From NCBI GenBank assembly GCA_020137815.1, contig CM035356.1:6754880-6818879 (forward strand): DNA of 64,000 bases, in the 5' to 3' direction. Numbering within the stretch: the first letter of the stretch is position 1; each line of letters starts with the position of its first letter. Position numbers and translations under genes: made by a program. Below are positions 36,751 to 51,700 of the stretch, piece after piece. Under the pieces are notes generated by a model that saw nothing but the letters and a program-made list of their open reading frames with translations, did not search any database and was not told the origin of the DNA. The DNA is from Hormiphora californensis (taxonomy: Eukaryota; Ctenophora; Tentaculata; Cydippida; Pleurobrachiidae).

Positions 36751-39700
36751 ATGCCAGAGGAAGGGGAATCCTGTAAAGATACTGGTTTGATCATCCAAAA
36801 CAAATCCGCTGCAGATAATCATGAGGCACCATCGGTCAGGTAAAACGTTAAAATTTTAACCCTTTAAGGACGAGAAGGATTGGCTCGATAGATTTTTCTA
36901 ATTTTTCGTTTATAAGTAGATATTATTACCACAAACTACCTCGAAAAAGAAATTTGAAGTTTCGACATGTAGTTTTTGCTGGGCCCACTGTGTCATATAT
37001 GACTCTATCGTCCGTAAGGGAATTCTAGTAACAAATGTCATTTGTGCAAAAGTATGGGTCCAATAGTCAAATTTTATGCTTTGAGGCAGTCTATAGCTAT
37101 AATTTGTACAATCTTGAACGGTTTTTACTAGAAAAATACCCCAAATTCTACATTTTGTATCATATATGACTCTATCGTCCCAATTGGTAAATTCTCCAAA
37201 AACATCCATAACTCGGGCTAGAAAAGGAGCTAAGAGTCAAATCAGGGCACTAAACTGTGTAGAATCATCGCATTAGTGGGGGTAGAGCACATAATTAGCT
37301 CGCTATCTTGCCCCCTAATTGAGATAATTGGATAATTAGCCAATTATCTGTCCAGCGCATGCTAATAAATAAAACTTTGCTTTGGGAAGGAGTTATGAGG
37401 CAAATGGGGGCACTAAAATGTGTAGAATCATCACATTAGTGGGGTTAGAGCACATATTTAGGTCTCTATCTGGACCCCTAATTGAGATAATTGGATAATT
37501 AGCTAATTAGTTGCCCTCCAGCGCTAAAAAATTAAATTTGGCGGAGTATACAAGACAAATGGGGGCACTAAAATGTGTAAAATCGTCGCCTTAGTGGGGG
37601 CAGAGCACATAGCTGAGTTTCTATTCCCGCTCCTAATTGAGATAATTGGATAATTAGCTAATTGACGGTTGCATAAAGCCCCCTTTTCACCATATACCGT
37701 GGTTTCTGGCTAATCCTGAGCTCTTTTGTTCAATCTAAGGATCTTTTGGCATCCCTTTACCCCATTTGTATCACCTTTGACTCGTTTTACTCAATAATAT
37801 AGCACTCTAGATACAACCCTAGACGACGACTTCAGCTCTGTACAACCCCCTTGCTTCATCCTACTCCTAGCTAGACCTCTCATACACCATAAACGCCTTC
37901 TACAGATCATCTTTATTTCCGATGGAGTTCACGAGAAGTTTCCTTAGTGGCAAATGAGATTGTGAGAGTGATGAGGAGAAATAATGTAGGGGGAATCTAA
38001 ACTGTGTGTCCAATAATAAAATGGGAAACTGTAGTACATTAGGGGTTGAACGTCTTGTAGGAGCAATAGGATATCCCAAAAAAAATCGGCCAGGAAGGTG
38101 TATGGATCTCGAAATTATGAGAGGTCTAGGATTAAGCAAGAGGGTTCTAAAGAGCTGAAGGCGGTGTCTAGGGTTGTATAGAGTGCTATATTAGTGTGTA
38201 AAACGAGTCAAAGGTGATACAAATGGGTAAAGGGATGCTAGAAGGGCCTTAGATTGAACAAAAGAGCTCAGGATTAGCCAGAAACCACGGTTTATGGTGA
38301 AAAGGGGCATTATGCAACCGCCAATTAGCTAATTATCCAATTATTTCAATTAGGAGCGGGAATAGAAACTCAGCTATGTGCTCTGCCTCTACTAAGGCGA
38401 CGATTTTACACATTTTAGTACCCCCATTTGTCTTGTATACTCCGCCAAATTTAATTTTTTAGCGCTGGAGGGCAACTAATTAGCTAATTATCCAATTATC
38501 TCAATTAGGGGTCCAGATAGAGACCTAAATATGTGCTCTAACCCCACTAATGTGATGATTCTACACATTTTAGTGCCCCCATTTGCCTCATAACTCCTTC
38601 CCAAAGCAAAGTTTCATTTATTAGCATGCGCGGGACAGATAATTGGCTAATTATCCAATTATCTCAATTAGGGGGCAAGATAGCGAGCTAATTATGTGCT
38701 CTACCCCCACTAATGCGATGATTCTACACAGTTTAGTGCCCTGATTTGACTCTTAGCTCCTTTTCTAGCCCGAGTTATGGATGTTTTTGGAGAATTTACC
38801 AATTGGGACGATAGAGTCATATATGATACAAAATGTAGAATTTGGGGTATTTTTCTAGTAAAAACCGTTCAAGATTGTACAAATTATAGCTATAGACTGC
38901 CTCAAAGCATAAAATTTGACTATTGGACCCATACTTTTGCACAAATGACATTTGTTACTAGAATTCCCTTACGGACGATAGAGTCATATATGATACAACG
39001 ACTAAAACATTAATAACTCATTCAATTTTCAATATTTTTTGATGCGGTTTTTTTGCATTCGATTTGTTATGTCAAGTAGTTTTATTCCTTCAAAGGATTA
39101 TTTGTGCCCCTCAAAAACAAAAATTTGAGAGGGGTTTTTAAAAAAAGGCCTAAACTAGCCTCCCGAGAAGGGCCATAAAAAAATTTCTTCGATTTTCCGA
39201 GCAGATTTGGACGTGGTTTTGGGTTCAAAATCCCTAAAACTAGCTTGTGACAAAAAATTAGCCACCTAGACATCATGTAGCGCCTTCCAGACGGTCTAGA
39301 ATGGACCGTGTCATATATGACCTATCGCCCTCAAAGGTTTAATTACAGTCGGACCCCGATTTAGGGCCCCCCGATTTAGTGGCACCCCGATTTAGGGACA
39401 GGATTTTTTCCCCCGATATAGGAAATTAACCTTATTTGACCCCGATTTAGTGGACACCCCGATTTAGTGGACACGAGCCTTTCCCCCGAGGGTGTCCCTA
39501 AATCGGGGTCCGACTGTATTAAAATATTAAAATTAAATTAAAATTATAAAGCATGAAGCTTGGTCCGCGTTAGACGTCATGTTCTAACCCTCCTTTATAT
39601 TTGTCGAGCAAGCTACCTGCTACAAGTCCGCGTAGAATGTTCCTAATTCCACCTTCCTCATTCTATAATGTATGTCTGGCTGCAACTCGATCTGAGCGCA

Positions 39701-42700
39701 TTGTTTTTCAAAATCAAAACGGGGTCCGGCACCGCCAGAAAATTCGTGGAATTCATACCACGTACCATGAATCACCAAGTGACACTGCATGTTCCCCCCA
39801 CTGCAGAGTATAAGTTAGACGCGCTTAGAATTCATGTATCATATTCTCCTAGCGGCCTGTTATCTTTCACATGTTTTAGGTGGTCCATCACAGTTTTAAA
39901 TTTATAAACACACGTCAAACATGAACGGATTCATATTTCAGTTTCAATTTTAGTTTTAAATTAAATGTTATCGATCATTAAAGCTAGATCCCAGCAACCA
40001 TAAGGTACCTGGTACTATATTCTTCCCCAAAGCAGCTTTATCCCAGCCTCTACGTGATCTCTAAGCTGCATAATATGACGTGCTAAAGTAAAGATCCTAG
40101 CCATGAACATATTTTCTCGACGATGATCAGAGTTTAATGCGATGATCTCTCCCTTTCATTCTGCATCCCTGATATCCAGCTTGTGTGTGTATAAAGGGAG
40201 GGCGGTACTGCACAATTGATCGTTGTTTGTTTTGCACTTCGACGATGGAGCTAGATAAAATCGGATCATAATAAACCTCCTAGCTTAGAAACTGTAGGCT
40301 GAGCTCTTTCGTTCCACAAATTTTTTTCATAATTTTCACTAATAATCCATGTAAGATGATATGAGCTATGCTTTTCAAATTGGCCGAGTTCAATTCACAC
40401 TAAATTATGAGAATTATGCGAATTTATGGTTGTGTGTGGCCTTTTTTGTAGATTACAGATTTTCGCAGATTACAGATTACTTTCTAACTTTATAATTCTA
40501 CGTACGTGAGGCAGTGAGGGTGTGCTTGCATGAAATATGAATTACATTTTACAACCTAGATTATATATTGGATATTACATATAATACCGCTGTTGCGTCG
40601 GCTTGTTTACCTTAAGCTATCACAATAGCACACACACAAATACCGAGAAGAGTTGAGAGAGAGTGTATGCTATTGCGTGTTTGCTTAGTCTTCATTGATT
40701 CTCCAGCAACAGCACCAGCGGAATATAAGGTAGGTTTTGATGGATAAATAGCTGTCTGCACTGCATCAGAGTGATGCACTACAGACAGTACAGATGTCAT
40801 TACACAGTCACACTGTCATAGCCTCTGAGTTTCGTTGGCGATCGGAATTATTGCAGTTGGGCCAGTCTCTTACGGACATGGCCCAACTGCAACTACAGTT
40901 TTCTGAAGCGTCTGTCCGTAGAGATGTAAGAGTACGTCCCAGTGTTTCAAGATATATATTTTATGAACGAAAATGCTATTATTAATAGTATTTTCGTATT
41001 AAATATGCCACATTTTGTGTCACAACCTTGTGTCATGTGAGTGCAATGGACCCTGCAGCCTGCCATATTTTCATTGATCTGTGTTTTGTTATATTTTCAT
41101 TTTTTATTCGGATCTACTCATCATGTCTAGTGTAGGGAAAACTGCACTTAACCGTCTCATCTATTATAACATGTAACTATAATAATGTTGCCATGCTACG
41201 CAGTCTGTCCTTTCCGCCTCCCTCTTCGGACTCGCCCGGTGTGAAAGCCGACAGACTGGGAACATGTCAAATATAATGTCACTCTAAAATAATAATATAT
41301 TTGTGTGTTGCATCATTCTTTACTAAACCTCCCCCAAATTGCAGCAGCAGATCAGAGACGATGCCTGCGGAAAAGAAATACGAGGCTCTCCAGAGTTGGG
41401 ATGAGTCGGACAGGACGGTCACACAGATGGGGTACTTCAACTGGAGACCACGGTTCCTTGAGGTATGTTTTATAGAGTCTATATATCTAATAGAGTCGTG
41501 ATTCTTGTCATGTAATGCATATCTAGCTGCTATACATAATACATCCGTGTTTGTATTTAGCTGCTATACATCCGTGTTTTTAGTATCTTCAGGGACTCTT
41601 TTGCGGGAGACGCCCATTCAAATAATTTACCTTAATTATAATAACAACAAACAATTCTACAGGTATTTAATAAACCGGCGATATTTACAATTGTGTTTGC
41701 TGTTAGTAATCTGGCGATGATAATGTCTTACAGTATTCTCAGTCTTATTATTCCAACCCTGGAGTCGGTCTTTAATCTTAACTCTAAACAAACAGGTATA
41801 TTGATTAGATAATTGGTTAATTAATTAGTCAATTGTTTGGCTAATAAATATTTAATTAAAAGTACATTTACTAAATAATCTGCATCACTTCATGGAATGG
41901 AGTTTGAAAGGTGAAATACTATCATGTTACATAAATATTATTATCTTAAATTGACGTAAGAGATTGACGCAAACTAGCTGTTGTTATACAACAGCTTGAA
42001 TTGTTCACACAACTGACTCAAACAGCAGCAGATACAACATTACCACACGGTATATTAATAATACACGGTATCTCTTTATTTCAGGGTTCATTCTGATGGC
42101 TAATAATATCTCTTTGTTTCAGGGTTCATTCTGATGGCTAATGATATCAGTGGTATGGTAGCGGCTATATTCATGGCTAACTACTGTAGCGCCAGGAAAA
42201 CTAAATGGATCGCTATCGGCATGTTAATTGTAGCGGCATCAGCCGTTATTCCTGCCTCTACAACTCTGTTTGCTGAGGTATATCCAATTACTGATACTGT
42301 ACAATGTAAATTGTACAAATACATTATACAGTTACAGAAATAGGAAATATCCTACTTAAATAGACTAATCAAACGACCAAATTTTACAAATGTACACATT
42401 ACTAATAAAAACCCTCTTTATTGCAGTATCCCCAGCCACAAACAGGAAACACATCATCATCAACATACCAAATAGAACAGGACAAACAATATGGCATCTG
42501 TAACGAAACAATAACAAACTCAGAGGAGAAGCGTGAGGCGGGGGAGTACGCTGTAAGGAACCACAACTATTACTGGATGTTCATCCTGGGATCCCTCCTC
42601 CAGGGTATAGGAGCTACACCACCCGGTATTGCTGGATCTACCTACATGGATGAGATCTTCCCACAGAAAATGTTCGGTATTGCTATCTCATTCCTGTATG

Positions 42701-45700
42701 TGGTGGCCTTCCTGGGGTTCCCTATCTCTATGATGCTGGGTGCTGTGTACCTTCAGTATTACGTCACTCTGGATCCCCCTCCTGGTCTGACGGTACAAGA
42801 TAAGGAATGGGTGGGTGCTTGGTGGATGGGCATGTTTTATCCCAGCATCGCTGTACTCGTTCTATCTTTCTTCGTGGGGCTTTATCCAAGGCAAATGCCT
42901 GCTGCCAAGGTATTTAGTTTTAAATTGGGTTATATTTTAGATGGCTTTGGCTTTCACAGCTGTTTCCTTTATCCCTCTGCGGAATCCCTAGTCCTAGCTC
43001 AAATCCCCTTATCTCTCAGAAAGTCCTAGCTTAAATCCCCTTATCTCTTAGGAAGTCCTAGCTTAAATCCCCTTATCTCTTAGAAAGTCCTAGCTCAAAT
43101 CCCCTTATCTCTTAGAAAGTCCTAGCTTAAATCACCTTATCTCTTAGAAAGTTCGAGCTTAAATCCCCTTATCTCTTAGAAAGTCCTAGCTTAAATCCCC
43201 TTATCTCTTAGAAAGTCCTAGCTTAAATCACCTTATCTCTTAGAAAGTTCGAGCTTAAATCCCCTTATCTCTTAGAAAGTCCTAGCTTAAATCCCCTTAT
43301 CTCTTAGAAAGTCCTAGCTTAAATCTCCTTATCTCTTAGAAAGTCCTAACTTATATCCCCTTATCTCTAAGAAAATCCTAGCTTAAATCCCCCTATCTCT
43401 AAGAAAGTCCTAGCTTAAATCCCCTTATCTCTTAGAAAGTTCTAGCTTAAATCCCCTTATCTCTTAGAAAGTCCTAGCTTAAATCCCCTTATCTCTTAGA
43501 AAGTCCTAGCTTATATCCCCTTATCTCTTAGAAAGACCTAGTTTAAATCCCCTTATCTCTTAGAAAGTCCTCGCCTAAATCCCCTTATCTCTTAGAAAGT
43601 CCTAGCTTAAATCCCCTTATCTCTTAGAAAGTCGTAGCTTAAATCTCCTTATCTCTTAGAAAGTCCTAGCTTATATCCCCTTATCTCTAAGAAAATCCTA
43701 GCTTAAATCCCCCTATCTCTAAGAAAGTCCTAGCTTAAATCCCCTTATCTCTTAGAAAGTTCTAGCTTAAATCCCCTTATCTCTTAGAAAGTCCTAGCTT
43801 AAATCCCCTTATCTCTAAGAAAATCCTAGCTTAAATCCCCTTATCTCTAAGAAAGTCCTAGCTTAAATCCCCTTATCTCTTAGAAAATCCTAGCTTAAAT
43901 CCTCTTATCTCTTAGAAATTCCTAGCTGAAATTCCCTTATCTCTAAGAAAGTCTTAGCTTAAATCCCCTAATCTCTAAGAAAATCCTAGTTTAAATCCCC
44001 TTATCCCTTAGAAAGTCCGGGCTTAAATCCCCTTATCTCTCAGAAAGTCCTAGCTTAAATCCCCTTATCTCTTAGAAAGTCCTAGCTTAAATCCCCTTAT
44101 CTCTTAGAAAGTCTTAGCTTAAAGTGAGAGTGGACCGAATCAGAATTGGACAAGTTTGTTGTAGGTAGTAGAGATTAGCTTTCTGAGCATTTTGCGTTTT
44201 TGCCGCTCAAAATCGACCAACCCATCACTGAGATATTTTTGTTATGTTGGGAGAATTACTGCTGGATCAATATTTATCAAACAGGATAGAAACAATCCTT
44301 GTGTTTTACTAACACATTCTTTAAAATTTTAATATGCTGGCTTGCATTGCCCTGCTTCTGTGCATGGACATGTCAACCTCACTGTTTATATTCAGAATGT
44401 GTTAGGAAAACACCACGATTGTTTCTATTCAATTTTATACATACTGATTAAACAGGAGTTCTCCCAACATAACAAAAATATCTCAGTGATGAGTGGGTCG
44501 ATTTTGAGCGGCAAAAACGCAAAATGCTCAGAAAGCTAATTTCTACTACCTACAACAAACTTTTCCAATTCTGATTCGGTCCACTCTCACTTTAAATCCC
44601 CTTATCTCTAAGAAAATCCTAGCTTAAATCCCCTTATCTCTTAGAAATTCCTACCTTAAATTCCCTTATCTCTAAGAAAGTCTTAGCTTAAATCCCCTTA
44701 TCTCTAAGAAAATCCTAGCTTAAATCCCCTTATCTCTAAGAAAGTCCTAGCTTAAATCCCCTTATCTCTTAGAAAATCCTAGCTTAAATCCTCTTATCTC
44801 TTAGAAATTCCTAGCTGAAATTCCCTTATCTCTAAGAAAGTCTTAGCTTAAATCCCCTAATCTCTAAGAAAATCCTAGTTTAAATCCCCTTATCCCTTAG
44901 AAAGTCCGGGCTTAAATCCCCTTATCTCTCAGAAAGTCCTAGCTTAAATCCCCTTATCTCTTAGAAAGTCCTAGCTTAAATCCCCTTATCTCTTAGAAAG
45001 TCTTAGCTTAAATCCCCTTATCTCTAAGAAAATCCTAGCTTAAATCCCCCTATCTCTAAGAAAGTCCTAGCTTAAATCCCCTTATCTCTTAGAAAGTTCT
45101 AGCTTAAATCCCCTTATCTCTAAGAAAGTCCTAGCTTAAATCCCCTTATCTCTTAGAAAGTCCTAGCTTATATCCCCTTATCTCTAAGAAAATCCTAGCT
45201 TAAATCCCCCTATCTCTAAGAAAGTCCTAGCTTAAATCCCCTTATCTCTAAGAAAATATTAGCTTAAATCCCCTTATCTCTAAGAAAGTCCTAGCTTAAA
45301 TCCCCTTATCTCTAAGAAAGTCCTAGCTTAAATTACCTTATCTCTAAGAAAGTCCTAGCTTAAATCCCCTTATCTCTAAGAAAATCCTAGTTTAAATCCC
45401 CTTATCTCTTAGAAAGTTCTAGCTTGAACCCCATTATCTCTTAGAAAGTCCTAGCTTAAATCCCCTTATCTCTTACAAGGTTCTAGTTAAATCCCCTTAT
45501 CTCTTAGAAAGTCCTAGCCTAAATTCCCTTATCTCTTAGAAAGTCCTAGCTTCAATTCCTTTATCTCTTAGAAAGTCCTCGCCTAAATCCCCATATCTCT
45601 AAGAAAGTCCTAGCTTAAATTCTCTTATCTCTCCTAGCATAAATCCCCTTATCTCTTAAAAAGTCCTAGCTTAAATCCCCTTATCTCTAAGAAAATCCTA

Positions 45701-48700
45701 GCTTAAATCCCCTTATCTCTAAGAAAGTCCTAGCTTAAATCCCCTTATCTTTTAGAAAGTCCTAGCTTAAATCCCCTTATCTCTAAGAAAGTTCGAGCTT
45801 AAATTCCCTTATCTCTTAGAAAGTCCTAGCTTAAATTCCCTTATCTCTAAGAAAGTCCTAGCTTAAATCCCCTTATCTCTAAGAAAGTCCTAGCTTAAAT
45901 CCCCTTATCTCTAAGAAAGTCCTAGGTTAAATCCCCTTATCTCTTAGAAAGTCCTAGCTTAAATTCCCTTATCTCTTAGAAAGTCCTAGGCTAAATCCTC
46001 TTATCTCTTAGAAAGTCCTAGCTTAAATCCCCTTATCTCTTAGAAAGTCCTAGCCTAAATCCCCTTATCTCTTAGAAAGTCCTAGCTTAAATTCCATTAT
46101 CTCTAAGAAAGTCCTAGCTTAAATCCCCTTATCTCTTAGAAAATCCTAGCTTAAATCCTCTTATCTCTTAGAAATTCCTAGCTGAAATTCCCTTATCTCT
46201 AAGAAAGTCTTAGCTTAAATCCCCTAATCTATAAGAAAATCCTAGTTTAAATCCCCTTATTCCTTAGAAAGTCCGGGCTTAAATCCCCTTATCTCTCAGA
46301 AAGTCCTAGCTTAAATCCCCTTATCTCTTAGAAAGTCCTAGCTTAAATCCCCTTATCTCTTAGAAAGTCTTAGCTTAAATCCCCTTATCTCTAAGAAAAT
46401 CCTAGCTTAAATCCCCTTATCTCTTAGAAATTCCTACCTTAAATTCCCTTATCTCTAAGAAAGTCATAGCTTAAATCCCCTTATCTCTAAGAAAGTCCTA
46501 GTTTAAATCCCCTTATCCCTTAGAAAGTCCTAGCTTAAATTCACTTATCTCTTAGAAAGTCCTAGCTTAAATCCCCTTATCTCTCAGAAAGTCCGAGCTT
46601 AAATTCCCTTATCTCTAAGAAAGTCCTAGCCTAAATCCCCTTTTCTCTTAGAAAGTCCTCGCCTAAATCCCCTTATCTCTAAGAAAGTCCTAGCTTAAAT
46701 CCCCTTATCTCTAAGAAAGTCCTAGCCTAAATCCCCTTATCTCTAAGAAAGTCCTAGCTTAAATCCCCTTATCTCTTAGAAAGTCCTAGCTTATATCCTC
46801 TTATCTCTAAGAAAATCCTAGCTTAAATCCCCCTATCTCTAAGAAAGTCCTAGCTTAAATCCCCTTATCTCTAAGAAAATCCTTATCTCTTCGAAAGTCT
46901 TAGCTTAAATCCCCTTATCTCTTAGAAAATCCTAGTTTAAATCCCCCTGTCTCTAAGAAATTCCTAGCTTAAACCCCCTTATCTCTTAGAAAGTCCTAGC
47001 TTAAATCCGCTTATCTCTTAGAAAGTCCTAGATTAAATCCCCTTATCTCTTAGAAAGTCCTAGCCTAAATCCCCTTATCTCTTAGAAAGTTCTAGCTTGA
47101 ATCCCCTTATCTCTTAGAAAGTCCTAGCTTAAATCTCCTTATCTCTAAGAAAATCCTAGCTTAAATCCCCTTATCTCTTAGAAAGTCCTAGCCTAAATCC
47201 CCTTATTTCTTAGAAAGTCCTAGCTTAAATCCCCTTATCTCTTAAAAAGTCCTAGCTTAAATCCTCTCATCTCTTAGAAAGTCCCATCCTAAATCCCCTT
47301 ATCTCTTAGAAAGTTCCAGCTTAAATCCCCTTATCTCTTAGAAAGTCCTAGCTTAAATCCCCTTATCTCTAAGAAAATCCTAGCTTAAATCCCCTTATCT
47401 CTAAGAAAATATTAGCTTAAATCCCCTTATCTCTAAGAAAGTCCTAGCTTAAATCCCCTTATCTCTAAGAAAGTCCTAGCTTAAATTCCCTTATCTCTAA
47501 GAAAGTCCTAGCTTAAATCCCCTTATCTCTAAGAAAATCCTAGTTTAAATCCCCTTATCTCTTAAAAAGTTCTAGCTTGAACCCCATTATCTCTTAGAAA
47601 GTCCTAGCTTAAATCCCCTTATCTCTTACAAGGTTCTAGCTTAAATCCCCTTATCTCTTAGAAAGTCCTAGCCTAAATCCCCTTATCTCTTAGAAAGTCC
47701 TAGCTTCAATTCCTTTATCTCTTAGAAAGTCCTCGCCTAAATCCCCATATCTCTAAGAAAGTCCTAGCTTAAATTCTCTTATCTCTCCTAGCATAAATCC
47801 CCTTATCTCTTAAAAAGTCCTAGCTTAAATCCCCTTATCTCTAAGAAAATCCTAGCTTAAATCCCCTTATCTCTAAGAAAGTCCTAGCTTAAATCCCCTT
47901 ATCTTTTAGAAAGTCCTAGCTTAAATCCCCTTATCTCTAAGAAAGTTCGAGCTTAAATTCCCTTATCTCTTAGAAAGTCCTAGCTTAAATTCCCTTATCT
48001 CTAAGAAAGTCCTAGCTTAAATCCCCTTATCTCTAAGAAAGTCCTAGCTTAAATCCCCTTATCTCTAAGAAAGTCCTAGGTTAAATCCCCTTATCTCTTA
48101 GAAAGTCCTAGCTTAAATTCCCTTATCTCTTAGAAAGTCCTAGGCTAAATCCTCTTATCTCTTAGAAAGTCCTAGCTTAAATCCCCTTATCTCTTAGAAA
48201 GTCCTAGCCTAAATCCCCTTATCTCTTAGAAAGTCCTAGCTTAAATTCCATTATCTCTAAGAAAGTCCTAGCTTAAATCCCCTTATCTCTTAGAAAATCC
48301 TAGCTTAAATCCCCTTATCTTTTAGAAAGTCCTAGCTTAAATCCCCTTATCTCTAAGAAAGTTCGAGCTTAAATCCCCTTATCTCTTAGAAAGTCCTAGC
48401 TTAAATTCCCTTATCTCTAAGAAAGTCCTAGCTTAAATCCCCTTATCTCTAAGAAAGTCCTAGCTTAAATCCCCTTATCTCTAAGAAAGTCCTAGCTTAA
48501 ATCCCCTTATCTCTTAGAAAGTCCTAGCTTAAATTCCCTTATCTCTTAGAAAGTCCTAGGCTAAATCCTCTTATCTCTTAGAAAGTCCTAGCTTAAATCC
48601 CCTTATCTCTTATAAAGTCCTAGCCTTAATCCCCTTATCTCTTAGAAAGTCCTAGCTTAAATCTCCTTATCTCTAAGAAAATCCTAGCTTAAATCCCCTT

Positions 48701-51700
48701 ATCTCTTAGAAAGTCCTAGCCTAAATCCCCTTATTTCTTAGAAAGTCCTAGCTTAAATCCCCTTATCTCTTAAAAAGTCCTAGCTTAAATCCTCTCATCT
48801 CTTAGAAAGTCCCATCCTAAATCCCCTTATCTCTTAGAAAGTTCCAGCTTAAATCCCCTTATCTCTTAGAAAGTCCTAGCTTAAATCCCCTTATCTCTAA
48901 GAAAGTCCTAGGTTAAATCCCCTTATCTCTTAGAAAGTCCTAGCTTAAATTCCCTTATCTCTTAGAAAGTCCTAGGCTAAATCCTCTTATCTCTTAGAAA
49001 GTCCTAGCTTAAATCCCCTTATCTCTTAGAAAGTCCTAGCCTAAATCCCCTTATCTCTTAGAAAGTCCTAGCTTAAATTCCATTATCTCTAAGAAAGTCC
49101 TAGCTTAAATCCCCTTATCTCTTAGAAAATCCTAGCTTAAATCCCCTTATCTTTTAGAAAGTCCTAGCTTAAATCCCCTTATCTCTAAGAAAGTTCGAGC
49201 TTAAATCCCCTTATCTCTTAGAAAGTCCTAGCTTAAATTCCCTTATCTCTAAGAAAGTCCTAGCTTAAATCCCCTTATCTCTAAGAAAGTCCTAGCTTAA
49301 ATCCCTTTATCTCTAAGAAAGTCCTAGCTTAAATCCCCTTATCTCTTAGAAAGTCCTAGCTTAAATTCCCTTATCTCTTAGAAAGTCCTAGGCTAAATCC
49401 TCTTATCTCTTAGAAAGTCCTAGCTTAAATCCCCTTATCTCTTATAAAGTCCTAGCCTTAATCCCCTTATCTCTTAGAAAGTCCTAGCTTAAATCTCCTT
49501 ATCTCTAAGAAAATCCTAGCTTAAATCCCCTTATCTCTTAGAAAGTCCTAGCCTAAATCCCCTTATTTCTTAGAAAGTCCTAGCTTAAATCCCCTTATCT
49601 CTTAAAAAGTCCTAGCTTAAATCCTCTCATCTCTTAGAAAGTCCCATCCTAAATCCCCTTATCTCTTAGAAAGTTCCAGCTTAAATCCCCTTATCTCTTA
49701 GAAAGTCCTAGCTTAAATCCCCTTATCTCTAAGAAAATCCTAGCTTAAATCCCCTTATCTCTAAGAAAATATTAGCTTAAATCCCCTTATCTCTAAGAAA
49801 GTCCTAGCTTAAATCCCCTTATCTCTAAGAAAGTCCTAGCTTAAATTCCCTTATCTCTAAGAAAGTCCTAGCTTAAATCCCCTTATCTCTAAGAAAATCC
49901 TAGTTTAAATCCCCTTATCTCTTAGAAAGTTCTAGCTTGAACCCCATTATCTCTTAGAAAGTTCTAGCTTAAATCCCCTTATCTCTTACAAGGTTATAGC
50001 TTAAATCCCCTTATCTCTTAGAAAGTCCTAGCCTAAATCCCCTTATCTCTTAGAAAGTCCTAGCTTCAATTCCTTTATCTCTTAGAAAGTCCTCGCCTAA
50101 ATCCCCATATCTCTAAGAAAGTCCTAGCTTAAATTCTCTTATCTCTCCTAGCATAAATCCCCTTATCTCTTAAAAAGTCCTAGCTTAAATCCCCTTATCT
50201 CTAAGAAAATCCTAGCTTAAATCCCCTTATCTCTAAGAAAGTCCTAGCTTAAATCCCCTTATCTCTTAGAAAGTCCTAGCTTAAATTCCCTTATCTCTAA
50301 GAAAGTCCTAGCTTAAGGGTACACCTCGGCAAAATTTTTGTCGAGTGCCCGCTTAGCTCTCCATATGGGGTTGTAGGGCATACCAAGCCGACCTCAAATA
50401 TGCAATTTTAGCCCTTAACTCGAATTCATATTTTTGCTACAGCCCCTCAAAGTTTGACCCTAAAAACCGGTTTTTAAGGTCCCTAAATTTTATTTTTAGG
50501 GCTAGAAAGCTGAAAATTTAGGGATTCATAGAGGATACCAAGGTGTATAGCTCAAACAGAAATTTTTTGAAATGGAGCTCAATTTTTTGTCTGAGACTAT
50601 TTTACTTTTTTTGACTTTGAGGCCATATTTGGACATGTTCCTATGGACCGTTAAGGCTAAAAATTGGATATTTGGTGCTCCTAACAATTGTCAAAGTAGC
50701 CACAAATTTTCAGGAGGTCCGAATTTGAAATGTGGCCTACAGGTTTCTTTTTGTAAAGCACATATTTTAGGAAAACTTAAAATGGCTATATCTCAAAAAC
50801 GGTAGGTCCTAGCGATCTAATTTCGTGCTAAATCGATTCAGCGGGTCCGATTTTGGGGGGGTCGTCTCTTAGACATTTTGCTCTAAGTCTAACCGTTTTT
50901 TCAGAAATCGTATTTTAAGGTTTGTACATGTTTAGCAGAAATGCTTCTAGCTAGAGCTAATCTTACCTATTTCTGCTAAACATGTACAAACCTTAAAATA
51001 CGATTTCTGAAAAAACGGTTAGACTTAGAGCAAAATGTCTAAGAGACGACCCCCCCAAAATCGGACCCGCTGAATCGATTTAGCACGAAATTAGATCGCT
51101 AGGACCTACCGTTTTTGAGATATAGCCATTTTAAGTTTTCCTAAAATATGTGCTTTACAAAAAGAAACCTGTAGGCCACATTTCAAATTCGGACCTCCTG
51201 AAAATTTGTGGCTACTTTGACAATTGTTAGGAGCACCAAATATCCAATTTTTAGCCTTAACGGTCCATAGGAACATGTCCAAATATGGCCTCAAAGTCAA
51301 AAAAAGTAAAATAGTCTCAGACAAAAAATTGAGCTCCATTTCAAAAAATTTCTGTTTGAGCTATACACCTTGGTATCCTCTATGAATCCCTAAATTTTCA
51401 GCTTTCTAGCCCTAAAAATAAAATTTAGGGACCTTAAAAACCGGTTTTTAGGGTCAAACTTTGAGGGGCTGTAGCAAAAATATGAATTCGAGTTAAGGGC
51501 TAAAATTGCATATTTGAGGTCGGCTTGGTATGCCCTACAACCCCATATGGAGAGCTAAGCGGGCACTCGACAAAAATTTTGCCGAGGTGTACCCTTAAAT
51601 CCCCTTATCTCTAAGAAAGTCCTAGCTTAAATCCCCTTATCTCTAAGAAAGTCCTAGGTTAAATCCCCTTATCTCTTAGAAAGTCCTAGCTTAAATTCCC

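Noticed and set aside
36910-39013. Frame beginning [12 protein letters not shown] on both strands
   Set aside because: It is a shadow of the inverted arms of the 36860-39338 element.
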